Origin: Streptomyces sp. NRRL F-525
Lineage (GTDB): Bacteria > Actinomycetota > Actinomycetes > Streptomycetales > Streptomycetaceae
Length of the DNA: 64,000 bases
Assembly (NCBI RefSeq): GCF_000716605.1
Contig: NZ_JNXE01000011.1
Location: forward strand, 124,001-188,000
Direction of reading: 5' to 3'
Position numbers and translations under genes: made by a program. Every line of letters starts with the position of its first letter. Position 1 is the stretch's first letter. Under the pieces are notes generated by a model that searched no databases, was not told the origin of the DNA, and worked only from the letters and a program-made list of their open reading frames with translations. Shown here in pieces: positions 25,080-33,467 of the stretch.

Positions 25080-25302
25080 GCGGGCCTCGTGGTTGCTCGA
25101 CGCGGTCAGGGGCGGGCGCGTATCGAGACACCGCGAGGCGGGAGACTGGTCCCGGGGACAGAGGGAAAGGCCCTGTTCCGGAGGACGGCTCGGACGCCGA
25201 GGTCGTACACGGCGGACACACCTCAGGGGTGTGTGACGCGGTGTCTCAGAACCTCAGACGAGCAACGTCCTACTCCGATCGACGGCAACAGAAGCAAGGG
25301 CA
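25080..25302 (-). promoter_or_regulatory. Long 5' leader of the ABC-F gene with hairpin and tiny uORF candidate
   Basis: The predicted transcript runs over 200 nt before the ATG. It contains ACACACC/GGTGTGT (25216-25222 and 25228-25234), a 7-bp stem with a 5-base loop. The upstream segment GAGACACC could pair with the same 3' arm instead, so two exclusive folds are possible. Between promoter and hairpin is GGAG-TAGGACG-TTG-CTC-GTC-TGA, a possible ribosome site with a three-codon reading frame. Together this looks like a ribosome-mediated attenuator, as inference. Confidence 0.4.
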
Positions 25303-25332
25303 ACGCTACGAACGGCCTCGGGGGGCTGTCAA
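25303..25332 (-). promoter_or_regulatory. Sigma70-type promoter of the ABC-F gene
   Basis: On the minus strand TTGACA (25332-25327) is followed after 18 bp by TAGCGT (25308-25303), a strong match to the principal sigma factor consensus in Streptomyces. Transcription would start near 25296. Confidence 0.65.
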
Positions 25333-25417
25333 CGCATTAAACGGGAGCCCACGACCCGCACGCCCATGTCGGATTCCTGCCAGCCAGAGCGCGCCGGAGC
25401 CTGCTTGAGTGGGGCGC

Positions 25418-26251
25418 ATGACGAACCAGAACACCCTCCGTGACCGGGCTCTGGCCTTCCGCGCGCTGCATGTGCCGGGACGTCCGCTGGTCCTCCCGAA
25501 CGCCTGGGACGCGGCGAGCGCCCGCATCGTCGAGGACGCGGGCGCGTCCGCCGTGGCGACCACCAGCGCGGGCCTCACCTGGGCCCTCGGCGTCGCGGAC
25601 GGCGACCGGCTGGACCGGGAGCGGGCCCTGGAGGCGGTCGCCCGCATCACCGCGAGCGTCGGCGTGCCGGTGAGCGCCGACATCGAGAGCGGCTTCGCGA
25701 AGGACGCGGCGGGCGTCGCCGACACCGTCCGCGCCGTGCTCGCGGCGGGCGCGGTGGGGGTGAACATCGAGGACGCGCTCTACGGCGGTGAGGGCGTCCT
25801 GCGTCCGGTCGCCGAGCAGGCCGAGCGCATCGCCGCCGCGCGTGAGGCCGCCGACGCGGAGGGCGTGCCGCTGTTCGTCAACGCGCGCATCGACACGTTT
25901 CTGCGGGGCGCCGGGGGAGTGGACGCGACCCTGGAGCGGGCCGCCGCGTTCCGGGCCGCGGGCGCCGACGGGATCTTCGTCCCCGGGGCCGTCGAACCGG
26001 GCACGGTCAAGGAACTCGCCGACGGGATCGAGGCGCCGCTCAATGTGCTGGTCGGCCCCGGCGCACCGCCGGTCGCCGAACTGGCCGCGCTGGGCGTCGC
26101 GCGCGTGAGCGCGGGCTCCAGCATCGCGGCGGCCGCGTACGCCGTGGTCCGCCGTGCCGCGCGGGAGCTGCTGGACACGGGTACCTACGGCGCGCAGACG
26201 GGAGGGATCGGCTACGGCGAGCTCAACTCCCTGCTGGCACGGGGGAACTAG
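25418..26251 (+). CDS. Isocitrate lyase / PEP mutase family enzyme
   Basis: 277 residues from ATG 25418 (MTNQNTLRDRALAFRALH). TIM-barrel enzyme of the PEP mutase/ICL superfamily: PLVLPNAWDAASARIVEDAGA, TTSAGL, SADIESGF with the metal-binding Asp and Glu, GVNIED, and FVNARIDTFL. It lacks the KKCGH motif of isocitrate lyase and resembles the 2-methylisocitrate lyase-like or oxaloacetate-decarboxylase-like group often found alone in actinobacteria. It probably cleaves or decarboxylates a small 2-hydroxy or 2-oxo acid. No phosphonate genes are beside it, so PEP mutase activity is unlikely. Confidence 0.85.
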   Translation: MTNQNTLRDRALAFRALHVPGRPLVLPNAWDAASARIVEDAGASAVATTSAGLTWALGVADGDRLDRERALEAVARITASVGVPVSADIESGFAKDAAGVADTVRAVLAAGAVGVNIEDALYGGEGVLRPVAEQAERIAAAREAADAEGVPLFVNARIDTFLRGAGGVDATLERAAAFRAAGADGIFVPGAVEPGTVKELADGIEAPLNVLVGPGAPPVAELAALGVARVSAGSSIAAAAYAVVRRAARELLDTGTYGAQTGGIGYGELNSLLARGN

Positions 26252-26252
26252 C

Positions 26253-26669
26253 TCAGCAGGCGTCCCGCATCAGCTCGGCGAGGTCGTGGTCCAGGTCGAG
26301 CTGGAGGTGTTCGAGACCGACGGGCACCAGCTCGCCGGTGGCCTGCAGGAAGCGGCGTATCTCGGACGAGTGGACGTGCACGACGGCCGTCCCCTCGGGG
26401 GCGTGGAACTCCAGGACGGTGCGGTCGAAGCCGTAGGGCCGCACCCGGACGTCGCCATGGCCCTCGGCGCCGTGCAGACCGGCCGCGAGGAGTTCGCGGG
26501 CGAAGGTCCAGCAGACCTCGACGCCCTCCAGGGTGGCCGGCGCCGGGAAGGTCATCCGGACGGCGAAGGGGTCCCGCCGGTCGTAGTGCAGGGTGGCGGG
26601 AATGCTCGGCATCCGCGGTGCGGCGGCGACGAGACGGGCCTCTACGGGCTGCTCGATGACGATGGACAA
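26253..26669 (-). CDS. ssgD: SsgA-like sporulation/cell-division protein (SALP), probably SsgD
   Basis: 138 residues from a TTG start at 26669 (LSIVIEQPVEARL), which has AGGGAG seven bases upstream; upstream in-frame codons give an N-terminus unlike the family. It has the SALP pattern: a short N-terminal strand, IPATLHYDRRDPFAVRMTFP, VCWTFARELLAAGL, GDVRVRPYG and HSSEIRRFLQATGELVPVG. SALPs guide septation, spore wall assembly and peptidoglycan remodelling. The symbol rests on remembered gene order beside this locus in S. coelicolor and is less sure than the family call. Convergent with, and almost touching, the preceding PEP-mutase family gene. Confidence 0.85.
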   Translation of the reverse strand: MSIVIEQPVEARLVAAAPRMPSIPATLHYDRRDPFAVRMTFPAPATLEGVEVCWTFARELLAAGLHGAEGHGDVRVRPYGFDRTVLEFHAPEGTAVVHVHSSEIRRFLQATGELVPVGLEHLQLDLDHDLAELMRDAC

Positions 26670-26900
26670 CGCCTTGCTCCCTTGTGTGACGGCGGTGCTG
26701 CTGCGGTGAAGGCCGGACGGTCTCCTGAAAAGATTCCGGAGCGGACCCCCGAGTGGATGGGTCCGCACTGGAAGAGACGCCGGAACGGGCCGATCCGTGC
26801 ACATGAATTTCGAGTGACCTCTGTCACCGCCGCCCATATGCGCCCAAGGCGGGCGCGGGCATCTGGACGGCCTCCGGGGAGTGGGCTAGCTTCGCCCGCC

Positions 26901-28004
26901 ATGAGGCGCATGGGGAAGACGCGACGGGTGGGACGTACGTACCGGAACGTGGCCGTGGCCATGGCGTGCGGGGCGGCGCTGGCCGCGCTGACCGCCGTAC
27001 CGGCGCAGGCGCGGGAGACGGCGCACCGGGCTCCGCACTGGGAGCTCAAGGACAGCGGGGCCGCCGACGTGCGGTTCCGGGGGCTGTCGGCGGTCAGCCG
27101 GAACACCGCGTGGGTGGCCGGGACCGCGGGCACGGTGCTGCGCACGACCGACGGCGGGGCGAGCTGGCGGAACGTCTCGCCGCCCGGCACCGCCGACCTC
27201 CAGTTCCGGGACATCGAGGCGTTCGACGCGCGCCGCGCGGTGGTCCTGGCGATCGGCGAGGGCGAGACGTCCCGCGTCTACCGCACCGACGACGCCGGAG
27301 CGACCTGGACGGAGTCCTTCCGCAACACCGACGCGAACGCCTTCTACGACTGCATGACCTTCTTCGACAGCCGCCACGGCCTCGCGATGAGCGACCCGGT
27401 GGACGGCAAGTTCCGCATCCTGTCCACCGGCGACGGGGGCCGCTCCTGGAAGGTGCTGCCCAACACCGGGATGCCGGCCGCGCTCGACGGCGAGGCGGGC
27501 TTCGCGGCGAGCGGTCAGTGCCTGGTGAGTTCCGGGCCCCGTGACGTCTGGCTGGCCACCGGCGGGGGTGCACGCGCGCGTGTCCTGCACTCCGCGGACC
27601 GCGGCCTCACCTGGACGGCGACCGACACGCCGATCCCGGCCGGTGACCCCGCGCGCGGGGTGTTCGCCCTCGCCTTCCGCGACCGTACGCACGGCCTCGC
27701 GGTCGGCGGCGACTTCAACGCGGGCGCCCCGTCACCCCAGGCGGCGGCCGTCACCGGCGACGGCGGCCGCACCTGGCGCTCCGCCACGATCCCGCCGCCC
27801 GCCTACCGCTCCGGCGTCACCTGGCTGCCCCGCAGCCGCGGCACGGCCCTCGCGGTCGGCCCCACGGGCACGGACGTCACGACCGACGCCGGCCGAACCT
27901 GGAAGACGGTCGACACCGGCTCGTACGACACGGTCGACTGCGCGGCGGACCTGGGCTGCTGGGCAGCGGGGGAGAAGGGCCGCGTGGCACGGCTGGAGGA
28001 CTGA
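26901..28004 (+). CDS. Secreted BNR/YCF48-like repeat protein
   Basis: 367 residues. Residues about 1-37 are a Sec signal peptide (basic start MRRMGKTRR, hydrophobic core VAMACGAALAALTAV, cleavage after AQA). The mature part contains repeated blades with TTDGGASW, TDDAGATW, TGDGGRSW, SADRGLTW, TGDGGRTW and TTDAGRTW, the Asp-box of BNR/sialidase and YCF48-like beta-propellers. It is often annotated as an oxidoreductase without evidence. It likely acts outside the cell in binding or assembly; no catalytic residues can be named. Divergent from ssgD across about 230 bp. Confidence 0.85.
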   Translation: MRRMGKTRRVGRTYRNVAVAMACGAALAALTAVPAQARETAHRAPHWELKDSGAADVRFRGLSAVSRNTAWVAGTAGTVLRTTDGGASWRNVSPPGTADLQFRDIEAFDARRAVVLAIGEGETSRVYRTDDAGATWTESFRNTDANAFYDCMTFFDSRHGLAMSDPVDGKFRILSTGDGGRSWKVLPNTGMPAALDGEAGFAASGQCLVSSGPRDVWLATGGGARARVLHSADRGLTWTATDTPIPAGDPARGVFALAFRDRTHGLAVGGDFNAGAPSPQAAAVTGDGGRTWRSATIPPPAYRSGVTWLPRSRGTALAVGPTGTDVTTDAGRTWKTVDTGSYDTVDCAADLGCWAAGEKGRVARLED

Positions 28005-28075
28005 GGCAGGGCGGGGGCGGTACGGCCCCCGCCGTTTCTTCGCGCCGCCAGGATCCCCGTACGCTCGGCTTCACC

Positions 28076-28765
28076 ATGACGACCGTAGACATTCCCGCGG
28101 GCTGGCCCGCGACCGAGGAGCAAGCCCGCGCCGTCCAGGACGAGTTGCGGGAGCGGGTGGTGACCGACGAACCGGGGCCGCCGCCAAGGACCGGGCATGT
28201 CACGGGAGTTGATGTCGCCTACGACGACGAGCGCGACGTGGTCGTGGCCGCGGCCGTCGTCCTGGACGCGGCGGACCTCACCGTCGTCGCCGAGGCGACT
28301 GCCGTCGGCCGGGTCTCCTTCCCGTATGTGCCGGGGCTGTTGGCCTTCCGCGAGATCCCCACGGTGCTGGCCGCGTTGGAGGCCCTGCCCTGCCCGCCGG
28401 GCCTGGTCGTGTGCGACGGCTACGGCCTCGCCCACCCCCGCCGCTTCGGCCTCGCCAGCCACCTCGGCGTCCTCACCGGCCTGCCCACGATCGGCGTCGC
28501 CAAGAACCCCTTCACGTTCACGTACGACGATCCGGGCACCCCGCGTGGCTCCTCGTCGCCGCTCCGCGCGGACGCCGACGAGGTCGGCCGCGCGCTGCGC
28601 ACCCGGGAGGGCGTGAAGCCGGTGTTCGTCTCCGTGGGCCACCGGGTGACCCTGGACAACGCCTGTGCCCACACGCTGGCGTTGACCCCGGAGTACCGCC
28701 TCCCGGAGACGACGCGCAGGGCGGACGCGCTGTGCCGACGGGCGCTGCGGGAGGCGACCGAGTGA
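28076..28765 (+). CDS. nfi: Endonuclease V
   Basis: 229 residues. Conserved endonuclease V motifs: VTGVDVAYDDE with a catalytic Asp, FPYVPGLLAFREIP, LVVCDGYGLAHPRRFGLASHLG with Asp and His, and GVAKNPF. It cuts the second phosphodiester 3' to deoxyinosine and related lesions (in some species inosine in RNA). TACGCT lies 10 nt before the ATG and no clear ribosome site is seen, so the transcript has at most a very short leader. Downstream of the BNR protein gene on the same strand. Confidence 0.92.
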   Translation: MTTVDIPAGWPATEEQARAVQDELRERVVTDEPGPPPRTGHVTGVDVAYDDERDVVVAAAVVLDAADLTVVAEATAVGRVSFPYVPGLLAFREIPTVLAALEALPCPPGLVVCDGYGLAHPRRFGLASHLGVLTGLPTIGVAKNPFTFTYDDPGTPRGSSSPLRADADEVGRALRTREGVKPVFVSVGHRVTLDNACAHTLALTPEYRLPETTRRADALCRRALREATE

Positions 28766-28852
28766 GCGCCTGGGGCGAGTCGGGTTCTGAGTACCTGATC
28801 TGAGTACGTGTACGGATGTGGCCGCGCCCGCGTGATCGGCAGGCTGTCCCGC

Positions 28853-28990
28853 ATGACAACCCACCGTTCCCCGAAGCCCGTTGCCCACCCGAGCCAGCCC
28901 GTCGAGCGTGCCGTGATGGTCGCGCTCGTCCTGTCCGTGGCGGCGGGCCTCGCCTGGATCGGCGGGATGATCTACACGCTGTGGCCGTGA
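28853..28990 (+). CDS. Small single-pass membrane protein (45 aa)
   Basis: From ATG 28853: a Pro/His-rich N-terminus (MTTHRSPKPVAHPSQPVERA) followed by one hydrophobic helix (VMVALVLSVAAGLAWIGGMI) and a short YTLWP end. The clean topology and the strong terminator right after it support a real gene. I recognise no family function. The start is preceded by a weak ribosome site only. Confidence 0.55.
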   Translation: MTTHRSPKPVAHPSQPVERAVMVALVLSVAAGLAWIGGMIYTLWP

Positions 28991-29010
28991 GGCGACGGTG
29001 GGGGAACGAG

Positions 29011-29045
29011 CGAGCCCCACACCGCAACTGACGGTGTGGGGCTCG
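29011..29045 (+). terminator. 14-bp perfect hairpin
   Basis: CGAGCCCCACACCG (29011-29024) pairs perfectly with 29032-29045, with a 7-base loop. It lies 21 bp after the 45-aa membrane protein gene. Confidence 0.85.
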
Positions 29046-29080
29046 GACTTGAGCGCCGGGCAGGCCTTGCACCTACATCT

Positions 29081-29107
29081 CCCCGCAGGAAGCGGGGCGT
29101 CTTTCCT
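29081..29107 (+). terminator. Second hairpin with T-rich tail
   Basis: CCCCGC (29081-29086) and GCGGGG (29092-29097) enclose AGGAA and are followed by CGTCTTTCCTT. It looks like a canonical intrinsic terminator on the plus strand, 36 bp beyond the first hairpin. The remaining 150 bp to the next gene end hold nothing I can assign. Confidence 0.6.
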
Positions 29108-29258
29108 TGGACTACCGACGCGCGACCAGACTCCGGGTGTTCCGGCGACCGGCTCATGATCCATCGTATCCCATTCCGAGGGTCCGTTCGAACTCCCTTG
29201 TGGGGGCGGCCAGTACGGGACCCGGCGGGCTCGCGTGTTCAAGGACGGGCGGGCACGC

Positions 29259-30437
29259 TTACCGGCTCGCGGCCACCCGGAACGTGATGCCCGCGCCGCG
29301 CAGCCGCGTGATGAGAGCGTCGCCCATCGCCACCGCCGTCGTCACCTGGCCTGCTGTGGGCGGGAGTTGGTCGAGGGCGAGGGAGAGGGCCGACTCGGCG
29401 AACATCTTCGCCGTCTCGTCGTAACCGGGGTCGCCGCCCGCGACCTCCGTGAAGACCCGGTGGCCGCCGCCCTCGCCGACGAACTTCACGGAGAACCAGC
29501 TCTTCGCGCGCTTCTCCGGGCTCGGTCCGTCGCCGGGCTTGAGGCGGTCGGACAACCAGCGCCGGGCGGGCGGGAGTTGGGCGGCCGTGGCCAGGGCGCC
29601 GACCGCCGTGACCCCGCCGAGCGCCACGGGGAGGTGGCGTACGGCCGCGTAGTGGCGGTAGCGGAAGTCGGGGCCGTAGCGGTCCAGGGCCCTCGCGGAT
29701 CGTTGGACGACCTGCGGGTCGATGGTCGGCAGAGGCACCGCCCAGGAGCCGATCTCCCCGGCGAACCGCGGCGCCCCCATGGGCGCGCCGGCCCGGCGGC
29801 CCACAAGGCGCGGTTCGTGGCGGCGCCGTTCCCGGGCGGCGGCCAACACCTGTCGGCCGCGCCCGAGTTGGGTCAGCGCCGTGGCGAACGTGCCGCCGGA
29901 GAACATCGCGTCGGCGGTCACGAAGCCGTCCACCGTCAGGGGCACCCCTTCCGGCAGCTGCTGCACCGTGAAGTACGCCCCCAGGTCGTGCGGGATCGAG
30001 TCGAAGCCCGCGCAGTGCACCAGCCGTGCGCCGGTCTCACGCGCGCGTGCGTCGTGGCGGACGTACGTCAGGTCGACGAACTCCGGCTCCCCGCTGAGGT
30101 CGAGATAGTCCGTTCCGGCCTCCGCGCAGGCGGCGACGAGATCCTCGCCGTAGGTGACGTAGGGGCCGACCGTCGTGGCCACCACGCGCGCGTGCTCGGC
30201 GAGTTCGCGCAGGGAGGCCGGGTCGGAGACGTCGGCCCGGAGCACGCCCACCGACGTGCCGGCGGGGAGCCGTTCGCGCAGGCGCTTCAGTTTGAGTTCG
30301 TCGCGGCCGGCGATCGCCCAGCGCAGACCCTTGGGCGCGTGCGCGGCGAGATACTCGGCGGTGAGCACGCCGACGAAGCCCGTGGCCCCGAAGAGCACGA
30401 TGTCGTAGGGACGGTCCGTCCTGTTCAGCCTGCTCAT
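29259..30437 (-). CDS. Saccharopine dehydrogenase-like / trans-acting enoyl reductase family protein
   Basis: 392 residues. The N-terminal Rossmann motif VLFGATGFVGVLTAEYL (GxxGxxG) is followed by WAIAGRDELKLKRL, VVATTVGPYVTYGEDLVAACA and DYLDLSGEPEF, the pattern of saccharopine dehydrogenase-type NADP proteins and of mycobacterial trans-acting enoyl reductases that serve polyketide lipid synthesis. A hydrophobic stretch lies around 270-290. No polyketide synthase is nearby, so the substrate is open. Divergent from the YjbR gene. Confidence 0.85.
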   Translation of the reverse strand: MSRLNRTDRPYDIVLFGATGFVGVLTAEYLAAHAPKGLRWAIAGRDELKLKRLRERLPAGTSVGVLRADVSDPASLRELAEHARVVATTVGPYVTYGEDLVAACAEAGTDYLDLSGEPEFVDLTYVRHDARARETGARLVHCAGFDSIPHDLGAYFTVQQLPEGVPLTVDGFVTADAMFSGGTFATALTQLGRGRQVLAAARERRRHEPRLVGRRAGAPMGAPRFAGEIGSWAVPLPTIDPQVVQRSARALDRYGPDFRYRHYAAVRHLPVALGGVTAVGALATAAQLPPARRWLSDRLKPGDGPSPEKRAKSWFSVKFVGEGGGHRVFTEVAGGDPGYDETAKMFAESALSLALDQLPPTAGQVTTAVAMGDALITRLRGAGITFRVAASR

Positions 30438-30528
30438 GACACTCCTGGATCCCGCAGCCCGTGCCGCTGTCGGTGGCTGAGGCTAGCGTGAAGAGTGCGG
30501 AGCCCGACGACGAGCCCGGAGGTAGCAG

Positions 30529-30924
30529 GTGGCCGTGGACAGGAACGCCCTGAAGAAGCGGGCGAAAGTACGTGAGTTCGCCCTTGGGCTGCCGGGTGCC
30601 ACTGAGGAGTTCCCCTGGGGCGAGACCGTCGCGAAGGTCAACAAGAAGGTCTTTGTCTTCCTCGGTGTCGACGACGGCAGCTATCCGCTCGCCATGACGG
30701 TCAAACTCACGGACGACGCGGTCCACGCCCACGCGCTCACCTCGCCCGGCGCCGAGCCCGCCGGCTACGGCCTCGGCAAGGCCGGCTGGGTGCGCGTCCC
30801 GCTCGCCGAGCAGGGCGCCCCGGCCGCCGAGCTGCTGTGCGACTGGGTGGAGGAGAGCTATCGCGTGATCGCCCCGAAGCGCCTGATAGCCGAGCTGGAC
30901 GAGCAGGGCCGCAGCCGGCCGTGA
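30529..30924 (+). CDS. MmcQ/YjbR family protein
   Basis: 131 residues from GTG 30529 with GGAGG six bases upstream. YjbR fold, a small 'double wing' domain: FALGLPGATEEFPWGETVAKVNKKVFVFL, then LGKAGWVRVPL and WVEESYRVIAPKRLIAEL. It is often described as DNA-binding by structural likeness; a role is not established. Followed by the promoter region of the fatty-acid operon. Confidence 0.88.
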   Translation: MAVDRNALKKRAKVREFALGLPGATEEFPWGETVAKVNKKVFVFLGVDDGSYPLAMTVKLTDDAVHAHALTSPGAEPAGYGLGKAGWVRVPLAEQGAPAAELLCDWVEESYRVIAPKRLIAELDEQGRSRP

Positions 30925-30978
30925 CTAACGCCGGGTAACTTGGCTAAGCGCTTGCTCGCCCAGGCCTTGTGTTGAGTG

Positions 30979-30988
30979 GAACATGTTC
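30979..30988. promoter_or_regulatory. GAACATGTTC palindrome in the fatty-acid operon promoter region
   Basis: A perfect 10-bp palindrome, 46-55 bp upstream of the racemase start, inside an AT-richer stretch (30940-31025) that also has ACCA-TCAC-TGGT (30991-31002). It is a likely regulator site, possibly for the MerR protein at the end of the operon. Its 2-bp centre rules out the GAAC-N4-GTTC SOS box. Confidence 0.4.
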
Positions 30989-31034
30989 TTACCATCACTG
31001 GTGTTACATCAGTTGTGTCAAAGCTGGGGGCTGG

Positions 31035-32201
31035 ATGACAGCGGCAACGACGCCCGGGCACGGCCCGCTCTCCGGCGTGCGCGTGGTCGAGCTGGCCGGG
31101 ATCGGCCCCGGCCCCTTCGCGGCCATGCTCCTCGCCGACCTGGGCGCCGACGTCGTCCGCGTCGACCGGCCCGGCGGTCCCGCACTCGGCGTCGCCCCCG
31201 AGTACGACGTCACCAACCGCAACAAGCGCTCGGTCCTCGTCGACCTGAAGGCGCCCGACGGCCCCGCGCGCGTGCTCGACCTCGTCGCCCGCGCCGAGAT
31301 CCTCATCGAGGGCAACCGCCCGGGCGTCACCGAGCGCCTCAGCGTGGGCCCCGGGCCCTGCCTCGCCCGCAACCCCCGGCTCGTCTACGGCCGGATGACC
31401 GGCTGGGGCCAGGACGGCCCCCTCGCCGAGCGTGCCGGGCACGACATCGCGTACATCGCGCTGACCGGCACCCTCGGCATGATCGGCAGCCCCGGGGAGC
31501 CCCCGCCCGCCCCCGCCAACCTGCTCGGCGACTACGCGGGCGGCGCGCTCTACCTCGTCGTCGGCGTCCTCGCCGCCCTGCACCACGCGCGCGTGACCGG
31601 CACCGGCCAGGTCGTCGACGCGGCCATCGTCGACGGCACAGCCCACCTCTCCGCGATGATCCACGGCATGCTCGCTGCCGGCAGCTGGCAGGACCGGCGC
31701 GCCGCCAACCTCCTCGACGGCGGCTGCCCGTACTACGGCACCTACGAGACCGCCGATGGCAGGCACATGGCGGTGGGCGCCCTGGAGCCGCGGTTCTACG
31801 ACGAGTTCACGCGCCTGCTCGGCCTCGCCGACTTCGCCGACGCCCGCCGGGACTGGACCCGTTGGGGCGAACTGCGCGAGGCGGTCGCGGCCCGCTTCCG
31901 GAGCCGTACACGGGATGAGTGGACCGCCGTCTTCGCGGGCACGGACGCGTGCGTGGCGCCCGTGCTGTCGCTGCGCGAGGCCCCGCACCATCCGCATCTC
32001 GCCGCGCGCGGCACGTTCACCGAGCACGGCGGGATCACCCAGCCCGCGCCCGCACCCCGGTTCTCCGCGACGCCCACCTCGGTGCGCGGCGGGCCGGCCC
32101 TGCCGGGCGCCGACACCTCCGGCGTGGCCCGCGACTGGGACGTCCCCGGACTCGTCGACGCCGTAGAAGATCTTCATCGAGCTGTCGAAAACCCTCATTG
32201 A
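31035..32201 (+). CDS. Alpha-methylacyl-CoA racemase-type CaiB/BaiF protein
   Basis: 388 residues from ATG 31035. Family III CoA-transferase fold, but with the racemase pair: the His in [11 protein letters not shown] and the Asp in [13 protein letters not shown], as in mycobacterial MCR. Opening motif is [31 protein letters not shown]. It would interconvert (2R)- and (2S)-methylacyl-CoA so that methyl-branched fatty acids, abundant in streptomycetes, can enter beta-oxidation. First gene of the operon with the thiolase and FadB-type fusion (12 bp apart), which supports that role. Confidence 0.88.
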   Translation: MTAATTPGHGPLSGVRVVELAGIGPGPFAAMLLADLGADVVRVDRPGGPALGVAPEYDVTNRNKRSVLVDLKAPDGPARVLDLVARAEILIEGNRPGVTERLSVGPGPCLARNPRLVYGRMTGWGQDGPLAERAGHDIAYIALTGTLGMIGSPGEPPPAPANLLGDYAGGALYLVVGVLAALHHARVTGTGQVVDAAIVDGTAHLSAMIHGMLAAGSWQDRRAANLLDGGCPYYGTYETADGRHMAVGALEPRFYDEFTRLLGLADFADARRDWTRWGELREAVAARFRSRTRDEWTAVFAGTDACVAPVLSLREAPHHPHLAARGTFTEHGGITQPAPAPRFSATPTSVRGGPALPGADTSGVARDWDVPGLVDAVEDLHRAVENPH

Positions 32202-32212
32202 AAGGCTTGTCA

Positions 32213-33427
32213 GTGAGCACCGAAGCGTATGTCTACGACGCGATCCGCACCCCGCGCGGGCGCGGCAAGGCGAATGGATCCCTGCACGGCACGAAGCCCA
32301 TCGACCTGGTCGTCGGGCTCATCCACGAACTCCGTGACCGCTTCCCGGACCTGGACCCGGCCGCGATCGACGACATCGTCCTCGGGGTCGTCGGCCCGGT
32401 CGGCGACCAGGGTTCCGACATCGCCCGGATCGCCGCCGTGGCCGCCGGACTGCCGGACACGGTGGCCGGAGTGCAGGAGAACCGCTTCTGTGCCTCGGGT
32501 CTCGAAGCCGTCAACATGGCCGCCGCCAAGGTGCGTTCGGGCTGGGAGGATCTCATCCTCGCCGGCGGTGTCGAGTCGATGTCCCGGGTGCCGATGGCCT
32601 CGGACGGCGGCGCCTGGTTCAACGACCCGATGACGAACCTCGCCGTCAACTTCGTGCCCCAGGGCATCGGCGCCGACCTGATCGCCACGATCGAGGGATT
32701 CTCGCGGCGCGACGTGGACGAGTACGCGGCGCTCTCGCAGGAGCGGGCGGCCACCGCGTGGAAGGAGGGCCGCTTCGGGCGGTCCGTCGTCCCGGTGCGG
32801 GACCGCAGCGGCCTGGTCGTCCTCGACCAGGACGAGCACCTGCGCCCCGGCACCACCGCCGACTCGCTCGCCCGGCTGAAGCCGTCCTTCGCGGACATCG
32901 GCGAACTCGGCGGCTTCGACGCCGTGGCCCTGCAGAAGTACCACTGGGTCGAGAAGATCGACCACGTCCACCACGCGGGCAACTCCTCCGGCATCGTCGA
33001 CGGCGCCTCCCTCGTCGCCATCGGCTCCAAGGAGGTCGGCGACCGCTACGGCCTCACCCCGCGCGCGCGGATCGTCTCCGCCGCCGTCTCCGGCTCCGAG
33101 CCGACCATCATGCTCACCGGGCCCGCGCCCGCCACCCGCAAGGCCCTCGCCAAGGCCGGGCTGACCATCGACGACATCGACCTCGTCGAGATCAACGAGG
33201 CCTTCGCCGCGGTCGTCCTGCGCTTCGTACGCGACATGGGCCTGTCCCTGGACAAGGTCAACGTCAACGGCGGCGCGATCGCGCTGGGCCACCCGCTCGG
33301 CGCCACCGGCGCGATCATCCTCGGCACGCTCGTCGACGAACTGGAGCGCCAGGACAAGCGCTACGGCCTCGCCACGCTGTGCGTCGGCGGCGGCATGGGC
33401 ATCGCCACCATCGTCGAGCGCGTCTGA
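32213..33427 (+). CDS. Acetyl-CoA acyltransferase (FadA-type thiolase)
   Basis: 404 residues from GTG 32213, with GAAAGG about 8 bases upstream; the frame is open further up but overlaps the racemase. Thiolase: nucleophile Cys in [12 protein letters not shown], then [18 protein letters not shown] and the second Cys in LCVGGGMG. It cleaves 3-oxoacyl-CoA to acetyl-CoA and a shortened acyl-CoA. The next gene encodes the hydratase/dehydrogenase partner, so this is a FadAB trifunctional pair. Confidence 0.92.
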   Translation: MSTEAYVYDAIRTPRGRGKANGSLHGTKPIDLVVGLIHELRDRFPDLDPAAIDDIVLGVVGPVGDQGSDIARIAAVAAGLPDTVAGVQENRFCASGLEAVNMAAAKVRSGWEDLILAGGVESMSRVPMASDGGAWFNDPMTNLAVNFVPQGIGADLIATIEGFSRRDVDEYAALSQERAATAWKEGRFGRSVVPVRDRSGLVVLDQDEHLRPGTTADSLARLKPSFADIGELGGFDAVALQKYHWVEKIDHVHHAGNSSGIVDGASLVAIGSKEVGDRYGLTPRARIVSAAVSGSEPTIMLTGPAPATRKALAKAGLTIDDIDLVEINEAFAAVVLRFVRDMGLSLDKVNVNGGAIALGHPLGATGAIILGTLVDELERQDKRYGLATLCVGGGMGIATIVERV

Positions 33428-33467
33428 ACACCCCAGCGGCAGCAGAGACTTCTACGGAGAACCCCTC

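Noticed and set aside
25418..26251. Phosphonate biosynthesis (PEP mutase)
   Set aside because: No phosphonopyruvate decarboxylase or other phosphonate gene is adjacent, and the sequence fits the broader lyase group.
29036..29287. Possible small gene or tRNA in the gap after the 45-aa membrane protein
   Set aside because: The frame runs through two terminators and lacks a ribosome site. The TTCGAAC near 29190 has no matching T-stem, and no acceptor stem or CCA pairing is seen.
30979..30988. GAACATGTTC as an SOS (LexA) box
   Set aside because: The half-sites are two bases apart, not four as in the actinobacterial box.
32207..32215. TTGTCAGTG upstream of the thiolase as a second RecA-NDp promoter
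   Set aside because: It overlaps the GTG start codon, and no TANNNT follows at six bases.
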